Source of the DNA: JAFAYN01 sp963733105
Lineage (GTDB): Bacteria > Gemmatimonadota > Gemmatimonadetes > Longimicrobiales > Longimicrobiaceae
DNA: 64,000 nt
Reading direction: 5' to 3'
Assembly (NCBI GenBank): GCA_963733105.1
Contig: CAVTCB010000005.1
Span: 186,001 to 250,000, forward strand
Part shown: positions 25,194 through 31,951 of the stretch, piece by piece
How the letters are laid out: the number at the start of each line of letters is the position of its first letter
Position numbering within the stretch: the first letter of the stretch is position 1
The notes under the pieces: model-generated
Told to the model about the DNA's origin: nothing
Database searches by the model: none
What the model saw: only the letters and a program-made list of their open reading frames with translations
Translations under genes and position numbers: made by a program

Positions 25194-25269
25194 TGGCGGG
25201 CTGCGCCCGCGCGCTCCGCGCTCCCGTGGGCGCCTCCGAGGTGTACAGGACGCTTCGAGCCGCCGGATG

Positions 25270-25372
25270 CCGGTGGTATGAAACCACCGGCTGGGAACTG
25301 CAGCCGTCCTGGCGGACGGAACCGCGTCCGGAGGACGCCTGCAGTCCATAGCCGTGGGTTTCATACCCACGG
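25270..25372. repeat. two GTTTCATAC-loop hairpins (family F)
   Basis: 25270-25290 (read on the minus strand CCGGTGGTTTCATACCACCGG split as CCGGTGG-TTTCATA-CCACCGG) and 25352-25372 (CCGTGGG-TTTCATA-CCCACGG). A third lies at 39747-39767 (CCGGGGG-TTTCATA-CCCCCGG). The loop is constant while stem pairs vary. Between the two is an imperfect GTCCT...CGGACG / CGTCCG...AGGAC hairpin that recurs in part at 39705-39735. Confidence 0.65.
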
Positions 25373-25391
25373 CGGTGCTACGGCGAATGTG

Positions 25392-25430
25392 AACGGCGGG
25401 GCGGCACCTCGATGGTGCCGCCCCGCCGTT
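25392..25430. terminator. 17-bp perfect hairpin between convergent genes
   Basis: Arms AACGGCGGGGCGGCACC and GGTGCCGCCCCGCCGTT around TCGAT. A strong bidirectional stop between the permease and the S9 gene, though no long T-run follows. Confidence 0.65.
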
Positions 25431-25442
25431 GTCGTCGTAGTT

Positions 25443-25605
25443 GCCGTTCCGCAGTACCCCTCGAAAGATGTGCGGAGGGAGACAGCCGGGCAGTTTCGGC
25501 TGGCTCACTCCGCGGGCGGGGAGACTCGCGGCGGTTTCGCGAGGCTCACCGCCCCCGCGCAAGAGACCGGCGCCGTTTGCCGGGCTCCGGAGCGGCCCCG
25601 CCGCC
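25443..25605 (-). repeat. family C repeat, copy 2
   Basis: Read on the minus strand it starts about 5 bases after the S9 stop. It has the CTCGCG/CGCGAG hairpin and the GGAGCCCGGC-AAAC-containing hairpin seen in the other copies. Confidence 0.75.
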
Positions 25606-25610
25606 GAAGC

Positions 25611-27758
25611 TCACTGCTGCGGCACGTACCGGTCGAACCACTCCACGATCCGGTACAGGTGGTCCACCCGGTGCGCCGGCTCCCCGGAGCGCGTCACCTC
25701 GTGCCCCTCCCGCGGATAGCGCACGAACTCCACCGTCTTGTCCAGCGACTTCATGGCCCGGTACATCAGGTCCGCGCCCGCGATGGTGGTGCGGTAGTCG
25801 GACTCGCCGTGCAGCATCAGCAGCGGGGTGCGGATGTTCTCCACGTAGGTGATGGGCGACTGCTCGCGCACGATCTGCGGGTCGCGCCAGGGGAAGGTGC
25901 CGAACTCGCCCTCGAACAGCTCGAAGGTGTTGGACGCCCCCCACCAGGTGCCCAGGTCGTACACGCCGCGCTGCGACACGGCGGCCCGGAAGCGCTCCGG
26001 CGCCTCCTTGGCGATGAGCCACGCGGTCATGTAGCCGGCGTAGCTCCCGCCGGTCACGGCCTGCCGCGCCGGGTCGGCCAGGCCGCGCGCCAGGACGCTG
26101 TCCACGCCGATGAGGATGTCGCGGGCGGGGGGGGTGCCCCAGTTGCGGTGGATGCTCTGCAGCCACTCGTTGCCGTAGCCGCTGGAGCCGCGCGGGTTGG
26201 CGAAGAACACGGTGTACCCGGCGCCCGCGAGGGTCTGGAACTCCAGCCACATGCTGGCCTCGCCGGGGCCCCACATGACGTGCGGGCCGCCGTGCATCTC
26301 CAGCGCGAGCGGCGGGCGCGACCCGGGGCGGTGGCCGATGGGGCGGATGAACCACCCCTGGATGCGGCGCCCGTCGAAGGAGGGGTAGCGGATCTCCTCG
26401 TAGTCGCCGACGTACACCTGCGCCAGGAGCGAGTCGTTGAGCGTGGTCAGCCGGCGCTCGGCGGTGCCGTCCAGCCGCGCGGAGTGGACGTCGCCGGGGC
26501 GCTGCGGGCTCACCTGCGACCAGGCGACGGTGCTCCCCCCCACGTCGAACGAGGTGACGCCGCGCGGCCCGGTCACCACCTGCCGCGGGTCGGGGCGGTC
26601 CAGGCGGGTGCGGTAGAGGGGGATGCTCCCCTCGGTCTGCGCGGTGAAGTACAGCCACCCGTCGGGGGTGAGGGCGTAGGAGCCGACGCCGCGGTCCAGC
26701 GAGGCGGTCAGCGAGCGGCGCTCGCTCCCGTCGGGGCGAATGGCCACCAGCTCGGAGTTGACGGCGCTGGCGACGACGGTGTCGATGGGCTGCCGCTGGT
26801 AGAGGAGCCAGCGCCCGTCGGGGGACCATCGCGGGTTGGCGGCGCCGAAGCGCGGCTCGGCGATGCGGCGCGGGGTCCCGCCGGCGGCGTCCACGACGAA
26901 CAGGTCGGAGTCGTCGGCGTAGTCGGCGTGCTGCTCGCCCTCGGGCGGGGTGGCGGCGAACACCAGCGAGCGCCCGTCGGGCGACCAGGAGGGGGCGCCG
27001 GAGGCGTACTCGCCGGCGGTGAGGCGGAGGGGCTTGGCGCCGGGGCGGACGTCCACCACGTACAGCTGCGCCCAGCGCTCCTCGGCCAGCGAGGTCTCGC
27101 CCAGGTAGTTGCGGCGGGTCACGTGGCGGGGGTCGCGGCCGCGCGCGTTCTCCTCCAGCTTGGCGCGGATGGCGGCCATGGCCGCGGCGCGGTCGCGGTG
27201 GATGTTGCGGATGGCGGCGGCGTCGGTCTTGGCCGGCTCCCGCTTCCGCCCGGTCTCCTCGGCCAGCTCCTCGGGGGTGAGCGAGGAGGTGAAGGCGATG
27301 CGGTCGCCCCGCGGCGACCAGGCGGGGTTGCCGGCTCCGGTGCGGAGCTCGGTGAGCGGCCACGCCTCGCCGCCCTCCTCCAGCGGGAGGATCCACAGCT
27401 GCGACGGGCCGCCCGCGCGCGCGGCGGTGAAGGCGAGCGAGCGCCCGTCGGGCGACCAGGAGGGGTCGCCCAGGCCAGCGGCGCCGGTCCAGGTGAGGCG
27501 GCGCGCGCCGCTCCCGTCGGCGGCGGCGATCCACAGGTCGCGCCGGTAGCGGTTCTCCGCGGAGTCCACCTGGGTGACGACGTACGCCACGCGCCGCCCG
27601 TCCGGGGACACGGCCACGCCGGAGGGGGTGCGCAGGTGGTACAGGTCGAGGGCGGTGACGGGGCGCTTCTCCTGCGCTTCCGCGGGGGCGGACGGGGCGC
27701 CCAGCGAGAGGGCGAGTGCCGGTAGCGCCAGGGCGCGTGCGAGCCGCAGCGGGGTCAT
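25611..27758 (-). CDS. secreted S9 family peptidase (acylaminoacyl-peptidase/DPP-like)
   Basis: 715 residues with signal peptide (ARALALPALALSLGAPSAPAEAQ). The propeller shows repeated WSPDGR blades (DPSWSPDGRSLAFTA, NPRWSPDGRWLLYQ). The hydrolase domain has GGSYAGYMTAWL (nucleophile near 571), MLHGESDYRTTI (acid ~653) and YPREGHEVTRSG (His ~685). This is the acylaminoacyl-peptidase/dipeptidyl-peptidase branch of S9, distinct from the enzyme at 12272. The start is 49 bp after the tdk stop, so the two may share a transcript. Confidence 0.93.
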   Translation of the reverse strand: MTPLRLARALALPALALSLGAPSAPAEAQEKRPVTALDLYHLRTPSGVAVSPDGRRVAYVVTQVDSAENRYRRDLWIAAADGSGARRLTWTGAAGLGDPSWSPDGRSLAFTAARAGGPSQLWILPLEEGGEAWPLTELRTGAGNPAWSPRGDRIAFTSSLTPEELAEETGRKREPAKTDAAAIRNIHRDRAAAMAAIRAKLEENARGRDPRHVTRRNYLGETSLAEERWAQLYVVDVRPGAKPLRLTAGEYASGAPSWSPDGRSLVFAATPPEGEQHADYADDSDLFVVDAAGGTPRRIAEPRFGAANPRWSPDGRWLLYQRQPIDTVVASAVNSELVAIRPDGSERRSLTASLDRGVGSYALTPDGWLYFTAQTEGSIPLYRTRLDRPDPRQVVTGPRGVTSFDVGGSTVAWSQVSPQRPGDVHSARLDGTAERRLTTLNDSLLAQVYVGDYEEIRYPSFDGRRIQGWFIRPIGHRPGSRPPLALEMHGGPHVMWGPGEASMWLEFQTLAGAGYTVFFANPRGSSGYGNEWLQSIHRNWGTPPARDILIGVDSVLARGLADPARQAVTGGSYAGYMTAWLIAKEAPERFRAAVSQRGVYDLGTWWGASNTFELFEGEFGTFPWRDPQIVREQSPITYVENIRTPLLMLHGESDYRTTIAGADLMYRAMKSLDKTVEFVRYPREGHEVTRSGEPAHRVDHLYRIVEWFDRYVPQQ

Positions 27759-27807
27759 CGGAGCCGGGGTGCGGGTGGAGGCGGGGGCGCGGGCGCGCCC
27801 CCCGGGG

Positions 27808-28494
27808 TCAGGCGCGCTTGCGGAAGTGCTCGTGGGTGAGCACCCGGGCGTCGGAGGGCTCGCTCCGCAGCGCTTCCAGGAGGTCGGTCTGGTCGCGGTC
27901 GGCGGAGGGGACCTCGTGGCAGCGGCGGCAGCGGGCCTCGTAGCTCTCGGCGCCCCCTACCTGGATGGTGGGGGCCTCGGCGGGGGCGGGGAGGCCGTCC
28001 ACCAGGCGCTGGTTGCGGGTGGCGGGGCCGCCGCAGCGCACGCAGATGGCGTGCAGCTTGTCCACGGTCTCGGCCATGGTGAGGAGGCGCGGCATGGGGC
28101 CGAACGGCTCGCCGCGGAAGTCCATGTCGGTCCCGGCGGCGATCACGCGGACCCCGCGGTCGGCCAGGAGCGAGATGACGTCCACGATCCCCTCGTCCAG
28201 GAACTGGACCTCGTCGATGGCCACCACCTCCACGTCGCTCCGCACCCGCTCCGCCACCTCCAGACTGGAGAACACGGGGACGGCCTCCACCCCCGAGCCG
28301 TCGTGCGAGCTGATGGTGAAGACGCCGGCGTAGCGCCCGTCCAGCGCGGACTTGAACAGCTGCACGCGCTTGCGGGCGATGAGGGCGCGGCGCACGCGGC
28401 GGATCAGCTCCTCCGACTTGCCGCTGAACATGACCCCGGTGACCACCTCGACCCAGCCGTGGCCTTCGCCGAGGTACAGCGTGGCGTCTCTCAC
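27808..28494 (-). CDS. tdk: thymidine kinase (type II)
   Basis: 228 residues. Phosphorylates thymidine to dTMP in the salvage pathway. The P-loop is VVTGVMFSGKSEELIRRV (~18-35). VVAIDEVQFLDEGIVDV is the Walker B/lasso region, and TDMDFRGEPFGPMPRLLTMAE is characteristic. The structural zinc site is CVRCGG plus CRRCHE. A C-terminal extension of ~30 residues follows the zinc site. Confidence 0.96.
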   Translation of the reverse strand: MRDATLYLGEGHGWVEVVTGVMFSGKSEELIRRVRRALIARKRVQLFKSALDGRYAGVFTISSHDGSGVEAVPVFSSLEVAERVRSDVEVVAIDEVQFLDEGIVDVISLLADRGVRVIAAGTDMDFRGEPFGPMPRLLTMAETVDKLHAICVRCGGPATRNQRLVDGLPAPAEAPTIQVGGAESYEARCRRCHEVPSADRDQTDLLEALRSEPSDARVLTHEHFRKRA

Positions 28495-28569
28495 CGTCGT
28501 TCCCTGGGATCGGAGCCTGCGGAGAGGGCCCCCGCCGCGGGCACGCCGGGGCGGGGGAAGAACGTCTCT

Positions 28570-28598
28570 ATTCTACCCCGCGGGAGCGCCTTCGACAA
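28570..28598 (-). promoter_or_regulatory. sigma-70-type promoter of tdk
   Basis: On the minus strand TTGTCG (28598-28593), a 17-bp spacer, then TAGAAT (28575-28570). The best -35/-10 pair in the window; start of transcription expected ~70 bases before tdk. Confidence 0.6.
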
Positions 28599-28631
28599 GG
28601 CGGGAGTGGAAACAAATGGCGTAGGGGGCCG

Positions 28632-29066
28632 TCACCCCTTGCGGCGCTTGGTGCGGCGCTCCAGGACCACCTGGTCGGCGACGATCATGTAGCGGATCAC
28701 CCGGTCGTGGGCCTCGGGGAAGGCGTCCTGCCGGTCGCGGAAGCGGTCGTTGGAGACGATGCTGGCGTCCAGCTCGCGGGCGAAGGCGAGGATGAAGTAG
28801 TCGGCGTCGGTGCCGGCGGGGGCCTGGTGGATCTTGCCGTCCTCCACCAGCCGCTCGTACCCCTCGGAGTCGTCGATCTGGTGGCGCAGCGCGGCGTCGG
28901 CCACCACGATGGGCTCCAGCCCCTCGTCGAGCAGCTTGTTGCAGATGAGGGCGATGTTCTCCAGGCGGGCCTTGTCGCCCTCGCTGGAGTGGGCGACGTT
29001 GGAGGCGTCCACCAGCACTTTCCGGGAGCCGCGCTCCTCGGGGGTCTGCTCGGTCTCGTCGGGCAT
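28632..29066 (-). CDS. NYN/PIN-like ribonuclease domain protein (Zc3h12a-like)
   Basis: 144 residues. The fold and acidic residues of NYN/PIN nucleases are visible: VLVDASNVAHSSEGDKARLENI (first Asp), PIVVADAALRHQID, GTDADYFILAFA and ASIVSNDRFRDRQDAFPE. These form a Mg-binding site that cleaves RNA in Zc3h12a-type nucleases. ATG at 29066 starts MPDETEQTPEERGSRKVLVD. It lies upstream of tdk with its own promoter between, so it is probably an independent unit. RNA target unknown. Confidence 0.8.
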   Translation of the reverse strand: MPDETEQTPEERGSRKVLVDASNVAHSSEGDKARLENIALICNKLLDEGLEPIVVADAALRHQIDDSEGYERLVEDGKIHQAPAGTDADYFILAFARELDASIVSNDRFRDRQDAFPEAHDRVIRYMIVADQVVLERRTKRRKG

Positions 29067-29229
29067 CGGATCGGTCCGGACGCGGGGGGGCGGGTCGCCG
29101 CGGGTCACTGCGGCTGCGCCGTGCTGGACTTCTTCTGCATTTCGGTCTTCCCGGATGGGGTTGCGCCGTCGGCCCGCGGCTCGCGCCCCCGATCCGCAAA
29201 CATGGTGCCCCTTGCATCGGGATGGGAGC

Positions 29230-29547
29230 ATGGCCTGGACGTACGTGCTGATCGCGAGCGTGTTCGAGGTGGGGTGGGCGGTGGGTCTGAAGTACGCGGC
29301 CGGCTTCACCCGCTTCTGGCCCAGCGTGGGTACGGTGGCGGCGATGCTGGCGAGCTTCTGGTTCCTGTCGCTGGGGGTGCGCACCCTCCCGGTGGGGACG
29401 GCCTACGCGGTGTGGACGGGGATCGGGGCGGCGGGGACGGCCGCGCTGGGGATGGCGCTGTTCGGGGAGCCGCGGACGGCGGTGCGGCTGGCCTGCCTGG
29501 CGCTGATCGTGGGCGGGGTGGTGGGGCTGAAGCTCACGGCGCGCTGA
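29230..29547 (+). CDS. second SugE/Gdx-type SMR exporter
   Basis: 105 residues, four helices, with SVFEVGWAVGLKYAAGFTRFWP and GVRTLPVGTAYAVWTGIGAAG, close to the protein at 1416-1736. The essential membrane Glu is present. Its leader has no ACGR-loop hairpins, so it is not under the guanidine-II switch. GGGAG precedes the ATG. The 3' end overlaps the convergent alpha/beta-hydrolase gene by 14 bp. It could export guanidinium or other cations. Confidence 0.87.
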   Translation: MAWTYVLIASVFEVGWAVGLKYAAGFTRFWPSVGTVAAMLASFWFLSLGVRTLPVGTAYAVWTGIGAAGTAALGMALFGEPRTAVRLACLALIVGGVVGLKLTAR

Positions 29548-30292
29548 GCTTCCCGGCCAGCCACTCGGCGGCGTAGTCGATGGCGTCGGCGGGGAGGATG
29601 TGGCCGGCGTTCCACCAGCGCAGCTCCTTGGGCTCCCGCGCGGCGGCGAAGAGGCGCTCGGCCTGCTCCGGGCGCACGGTCCGGTCGTTCTTGCCGTGCA
29701 CCATGAGGAGGGGGCGCCCGTCCAGCCTGCGGACGGAGCGGAGCGGGTCGACGACGGCGCGGGCCACCGCGGCGAGCGGGGTGCCCGCCGGGAGGTCGCC
29801 CCCCGCGGCGAGCACCACGGCGCGGAGGCGCGGCTCGTCGCCCGCGAGCGCCACGGAAAGGAAGGAGCCCAGGGAGTAGCCGGCGATCCCGATGCGCTCC
29901 GCGTCCACCTCCGGGCGCGCGCCCAGGTAGCGGACGGCCAGCCGGCCCTCCTGGAGCCCCGTGCGCCAGAGCCGGACCATGGCGAGCGGGTTGCGGGCGG
30001 ACTGCGCCTGGAGCGGGTCGCCGCGGTCGCCGTGCAGCGGGAGGTCCACGGCCAGGCTCGCCATCCCCCTGCGGAGGAGCGCCCGCCCCACGTTGTCGGA
30101 CATGTGCTCCTTGCGCGACGAGTAGCCGTGCAGGAGGAGCACCCCCGGCGCGGGGCGCGGCGCGTCGGGGAGGAGGAGGATGGCCGGGACGGCGTCGCCG
30201 CCGTCGGCGCGGAACTCCAGGACGACCCGCCGGCCGCCGGGAAGAGCGCCCTCGGAGCGGGTGGTCTGCCGGATCTGGATTCGGGTCGCCAT
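29534..30292 (-). CDS. alpha/beta hydrolase (dienelactone-hydrolase-like)
   Basis: 252 residues, no signal peptide. GVLLLHGYSSRKEHM supplies the oxyanion-hole strand, GIAGYSLGSFLSVALAG the nucleophile elbow (G-Y-S-L-G), MVHGKNDRTVRPEQAERLF the acid and WWNAGHILP the His. These make a complete Ser-His-Asp triad. The substrate cannot be inferred; esters or peptides of small size are typical. Confidence 0.85.
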   Translation of the reverse strand: MATRIQIRQTTRSEGALPGGRRVVLEFRADGGDAVPAILLLPDAPRPAPGVLLLHGYSSRKEHMSDNVGRALLRRGMASLAVDLPLHGDRGDPLQAQSARNPLAMVRLWRTGLQEGRLAVRYLGARPEVDAERIGIAGYSLGSFLSVALAGDEPRLRAVVLAAGGDLPAGTPLAAVARAVVDPLRSVRRLDGRPLLMVHGKNDRTVRPEQAERLFAAAREPKELRWWNAGHILPADAIDYAAEWLAGKLSAP

Positions 30293-30329
30293 GCGGCGGC
30301 GGGGCGGCAAGAATGGTTCCGGCCCGCGG

Positions 30330-30358
30330 TTGACAGCCCGCCCCGCCGGGCTCACCTT
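30330..30358 (+). promoter_or_regulatory. candidate promoter of the M20 peptidase gene
   Basis: Consensus TTGACA (30330-30335), 17-bp GC-rich spacer, then CACCTT (30353-30358). The -10 is weak. Confidence 0.35.
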
Positions 30359-30394
30359 CCGACGACCGTTCCCCGTCCCCAACCGACCGCGACC

Positions 30395-31837
30395 ATGATC
30401 CCCAGAACCCTCCTCGCCGCGGCGCTCCTGGCGCTCGCGGCCTCCGCCGCCGCGGCCCAGTCCCCCTACGACGTGAAGGCGCCGGCCCCGCGCGGATACG
30501 ACCGCGCCGCCGGGCAGCGAGACACCGAGGCGCGGCTGCGCGAGCTGATCCGGCTGAACACGCAGAACCCGCCGGGGAACGAGATGCTCACGGCGGCCTG
30601 GTTCGACTCCGTGTTCCGCGGCGTCCCGGGGATCGAGACGCGCGTGCTGGACGTGGGGGAGGGGCGGGCCAACTTCGTCGCCCGGCTGCGCGCCGCCCGG
30701 CCCACGAAGAAGCCCGTGATCGTCATGGGGCACATGGACGTGGTGGGGGCCGACACCACCAAGTGGGAGACGCCGCCCTTCGAGCCCACCGTCAGGGACG
30801 GCTACCTGTACGGGCGCGGCGCGATCGACGACAAGGGGATGCTCGCCGCGACGGTGACGGCGATGCTCCAGCTCGCCCGGCAGCGCGACCGGCTCACGCG
30901 CGACGTGATCCTCCTGGCCACCGCGGCGGAGGAGGGAGGGCCGCCGATCGGGGTGGAGCGGATGGTGGAGCGCCACCGCGACCTCCTGGGCGACGCCGAG
31001 TTCGCGCTCAACGAGGGCGGGCGCGTCCGCGTGGCCGACGGGACGGTCCGCACGGTCAACGTGCAGACCACGGAGAAGGTGGCGTACAACGTGGTGGCCA
31101 CCGCGAAGGGGCCGGGGGGCCACGGCTCCGTCCCCCTCCCCGACAACGCCCTGGCGGCGCTGGCGCACGCCGCGGTGCACGTGCACAAGTGGAAGGCCCC
31201 GGTCCGGCTCAACGAGACCACCCGCCTGTACTTCGCGCGGCTGGCGGAGATCGAGGCGAACCCCGAGGTGAAGGCGGCCATGCAGCGCATCTCCACGGCC
31301 ACCGACACGGCGGCGGTGAACCGCGCGGCGGAGGTGCTGTCGCGCGACCCGCTGCACAACGCGGTGCTCCGCACCGGCACCTCGCTCACCCTGCTCCAGG
31401 GCGGGTTCCGCAGCAACGTGATCCCCTCGGAGGGGAAGGCCACCTTCAACGTCCGCATCCTCCCGGGGGAGGACATCCGCGAGGTCGTGCGGGCGATGAA
31501 CGAGGCCGGGGCGGAGGCGCAGGTGACCTTCGAGCTGGAGGGGGAGCCGCGGCAGGCGCCGCCCCCCTCGCCGGTCGGCACCGACCTGTTCCGGGCCATG
31601 GAGTCGGCCGCGCGGACCATGGTCCCCTCGGTCACGGTGGTCCCCTTCATGTCCACCGGGGCCACGGACGGCGCGACGCTGCGCGCCGCGGGGATCCCCA
31701 CCTACGGCATCCTCCCCATGCCGCTCCCCATGGAGGACGAGCTGCGGATGCACGGGGACAACGAGCGGGTGCCGATCCCCGCGCTGGGGTGGGCCACCGA
31801 GTACCTGTACCGCGTCCTCCAGCAGGTGGCGCGGTAG
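30395..31837 (+). CDS. secreted M20 family metallopeptidase
   Basis: 480 residues with signal peptide (TLLAAALLALAASAAAAQ). The dinuclear zinc ligands are in VIVMGHMDVVGAD (H, D), GRGAIDDKGML (bridging D), LLATAAEEGGPPIG (catalytic E and ligand E) and the final HGDNERVP. The dimerisation domain is inserted between. M20 enzymes hydrolyse dipeptides, N-acyl amino acids or C-terminal residues; secretion suggests scavenging of extracellular peptides. Confidence 0.93.
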   Translation: MIPRTLLAAALLALAASAAAAQSPYDVKAPAPRGYDRAAGQRDTEARLRELIRLNTQNPPGNEMLTAAWFDSVFRGVPGIETRVLDVGEGRANFVARLRAARPTKKPVIVMGHMDVVGADTTKWETPPFEPTVRDGYLYGRGAIDDKGMLAATVTAMLQLARQRDRLTRDVILLATAAEEGGPPIGVERMVERHRDLLGDAEFALNEGGRVRVADGTVRTVNVQTTEKVAYNVVATAKGPGGHGSVPLPDNALAALAHAAVHVHKWKAPVRLNETTRLYFARLAEIEANPEVKAAMQRISTATDTAAVNRAAEVLSRDPLHNAVLRTGTSLTLLQGGFRSNVIPSEGKATFNVRILPGEDIREVVRAMNEAGAEAQVTFELEGEPRQAPPPSPVGTDLFRAMESAARTMVPSVTVVPFMSTGATDGATLRAAGIPTYGILPMPLPMEDELRMHGDNERVPIPALGWATEYLYRVLQQVAR

Positions 31838-31951
31838 CGGACGCCTCCGGCGGCGCTCCGTGACGCGGGGGCGCCGCCGGTCGTCCTTCCCCCGTCCGGC
31901 GCTCCGCGCCACCCGCCCTCCCCTCGGGCACCGCCGCTCCCCCGCAAATCC

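Noticed and set aside
25138..25610. CRISPR array or insertion sequence in the repeat-rich gap
   Set aside because: Repeats are dispersed hairpin families, not regularly spaced direct repeats, and no transposase or target duplication is visible.
29140..29229. A second guanidine riboswitch upstream of the SMR gene at 29230
   Set aside because: No hairpin with an ACGR loop and no ykkC-like core is present.
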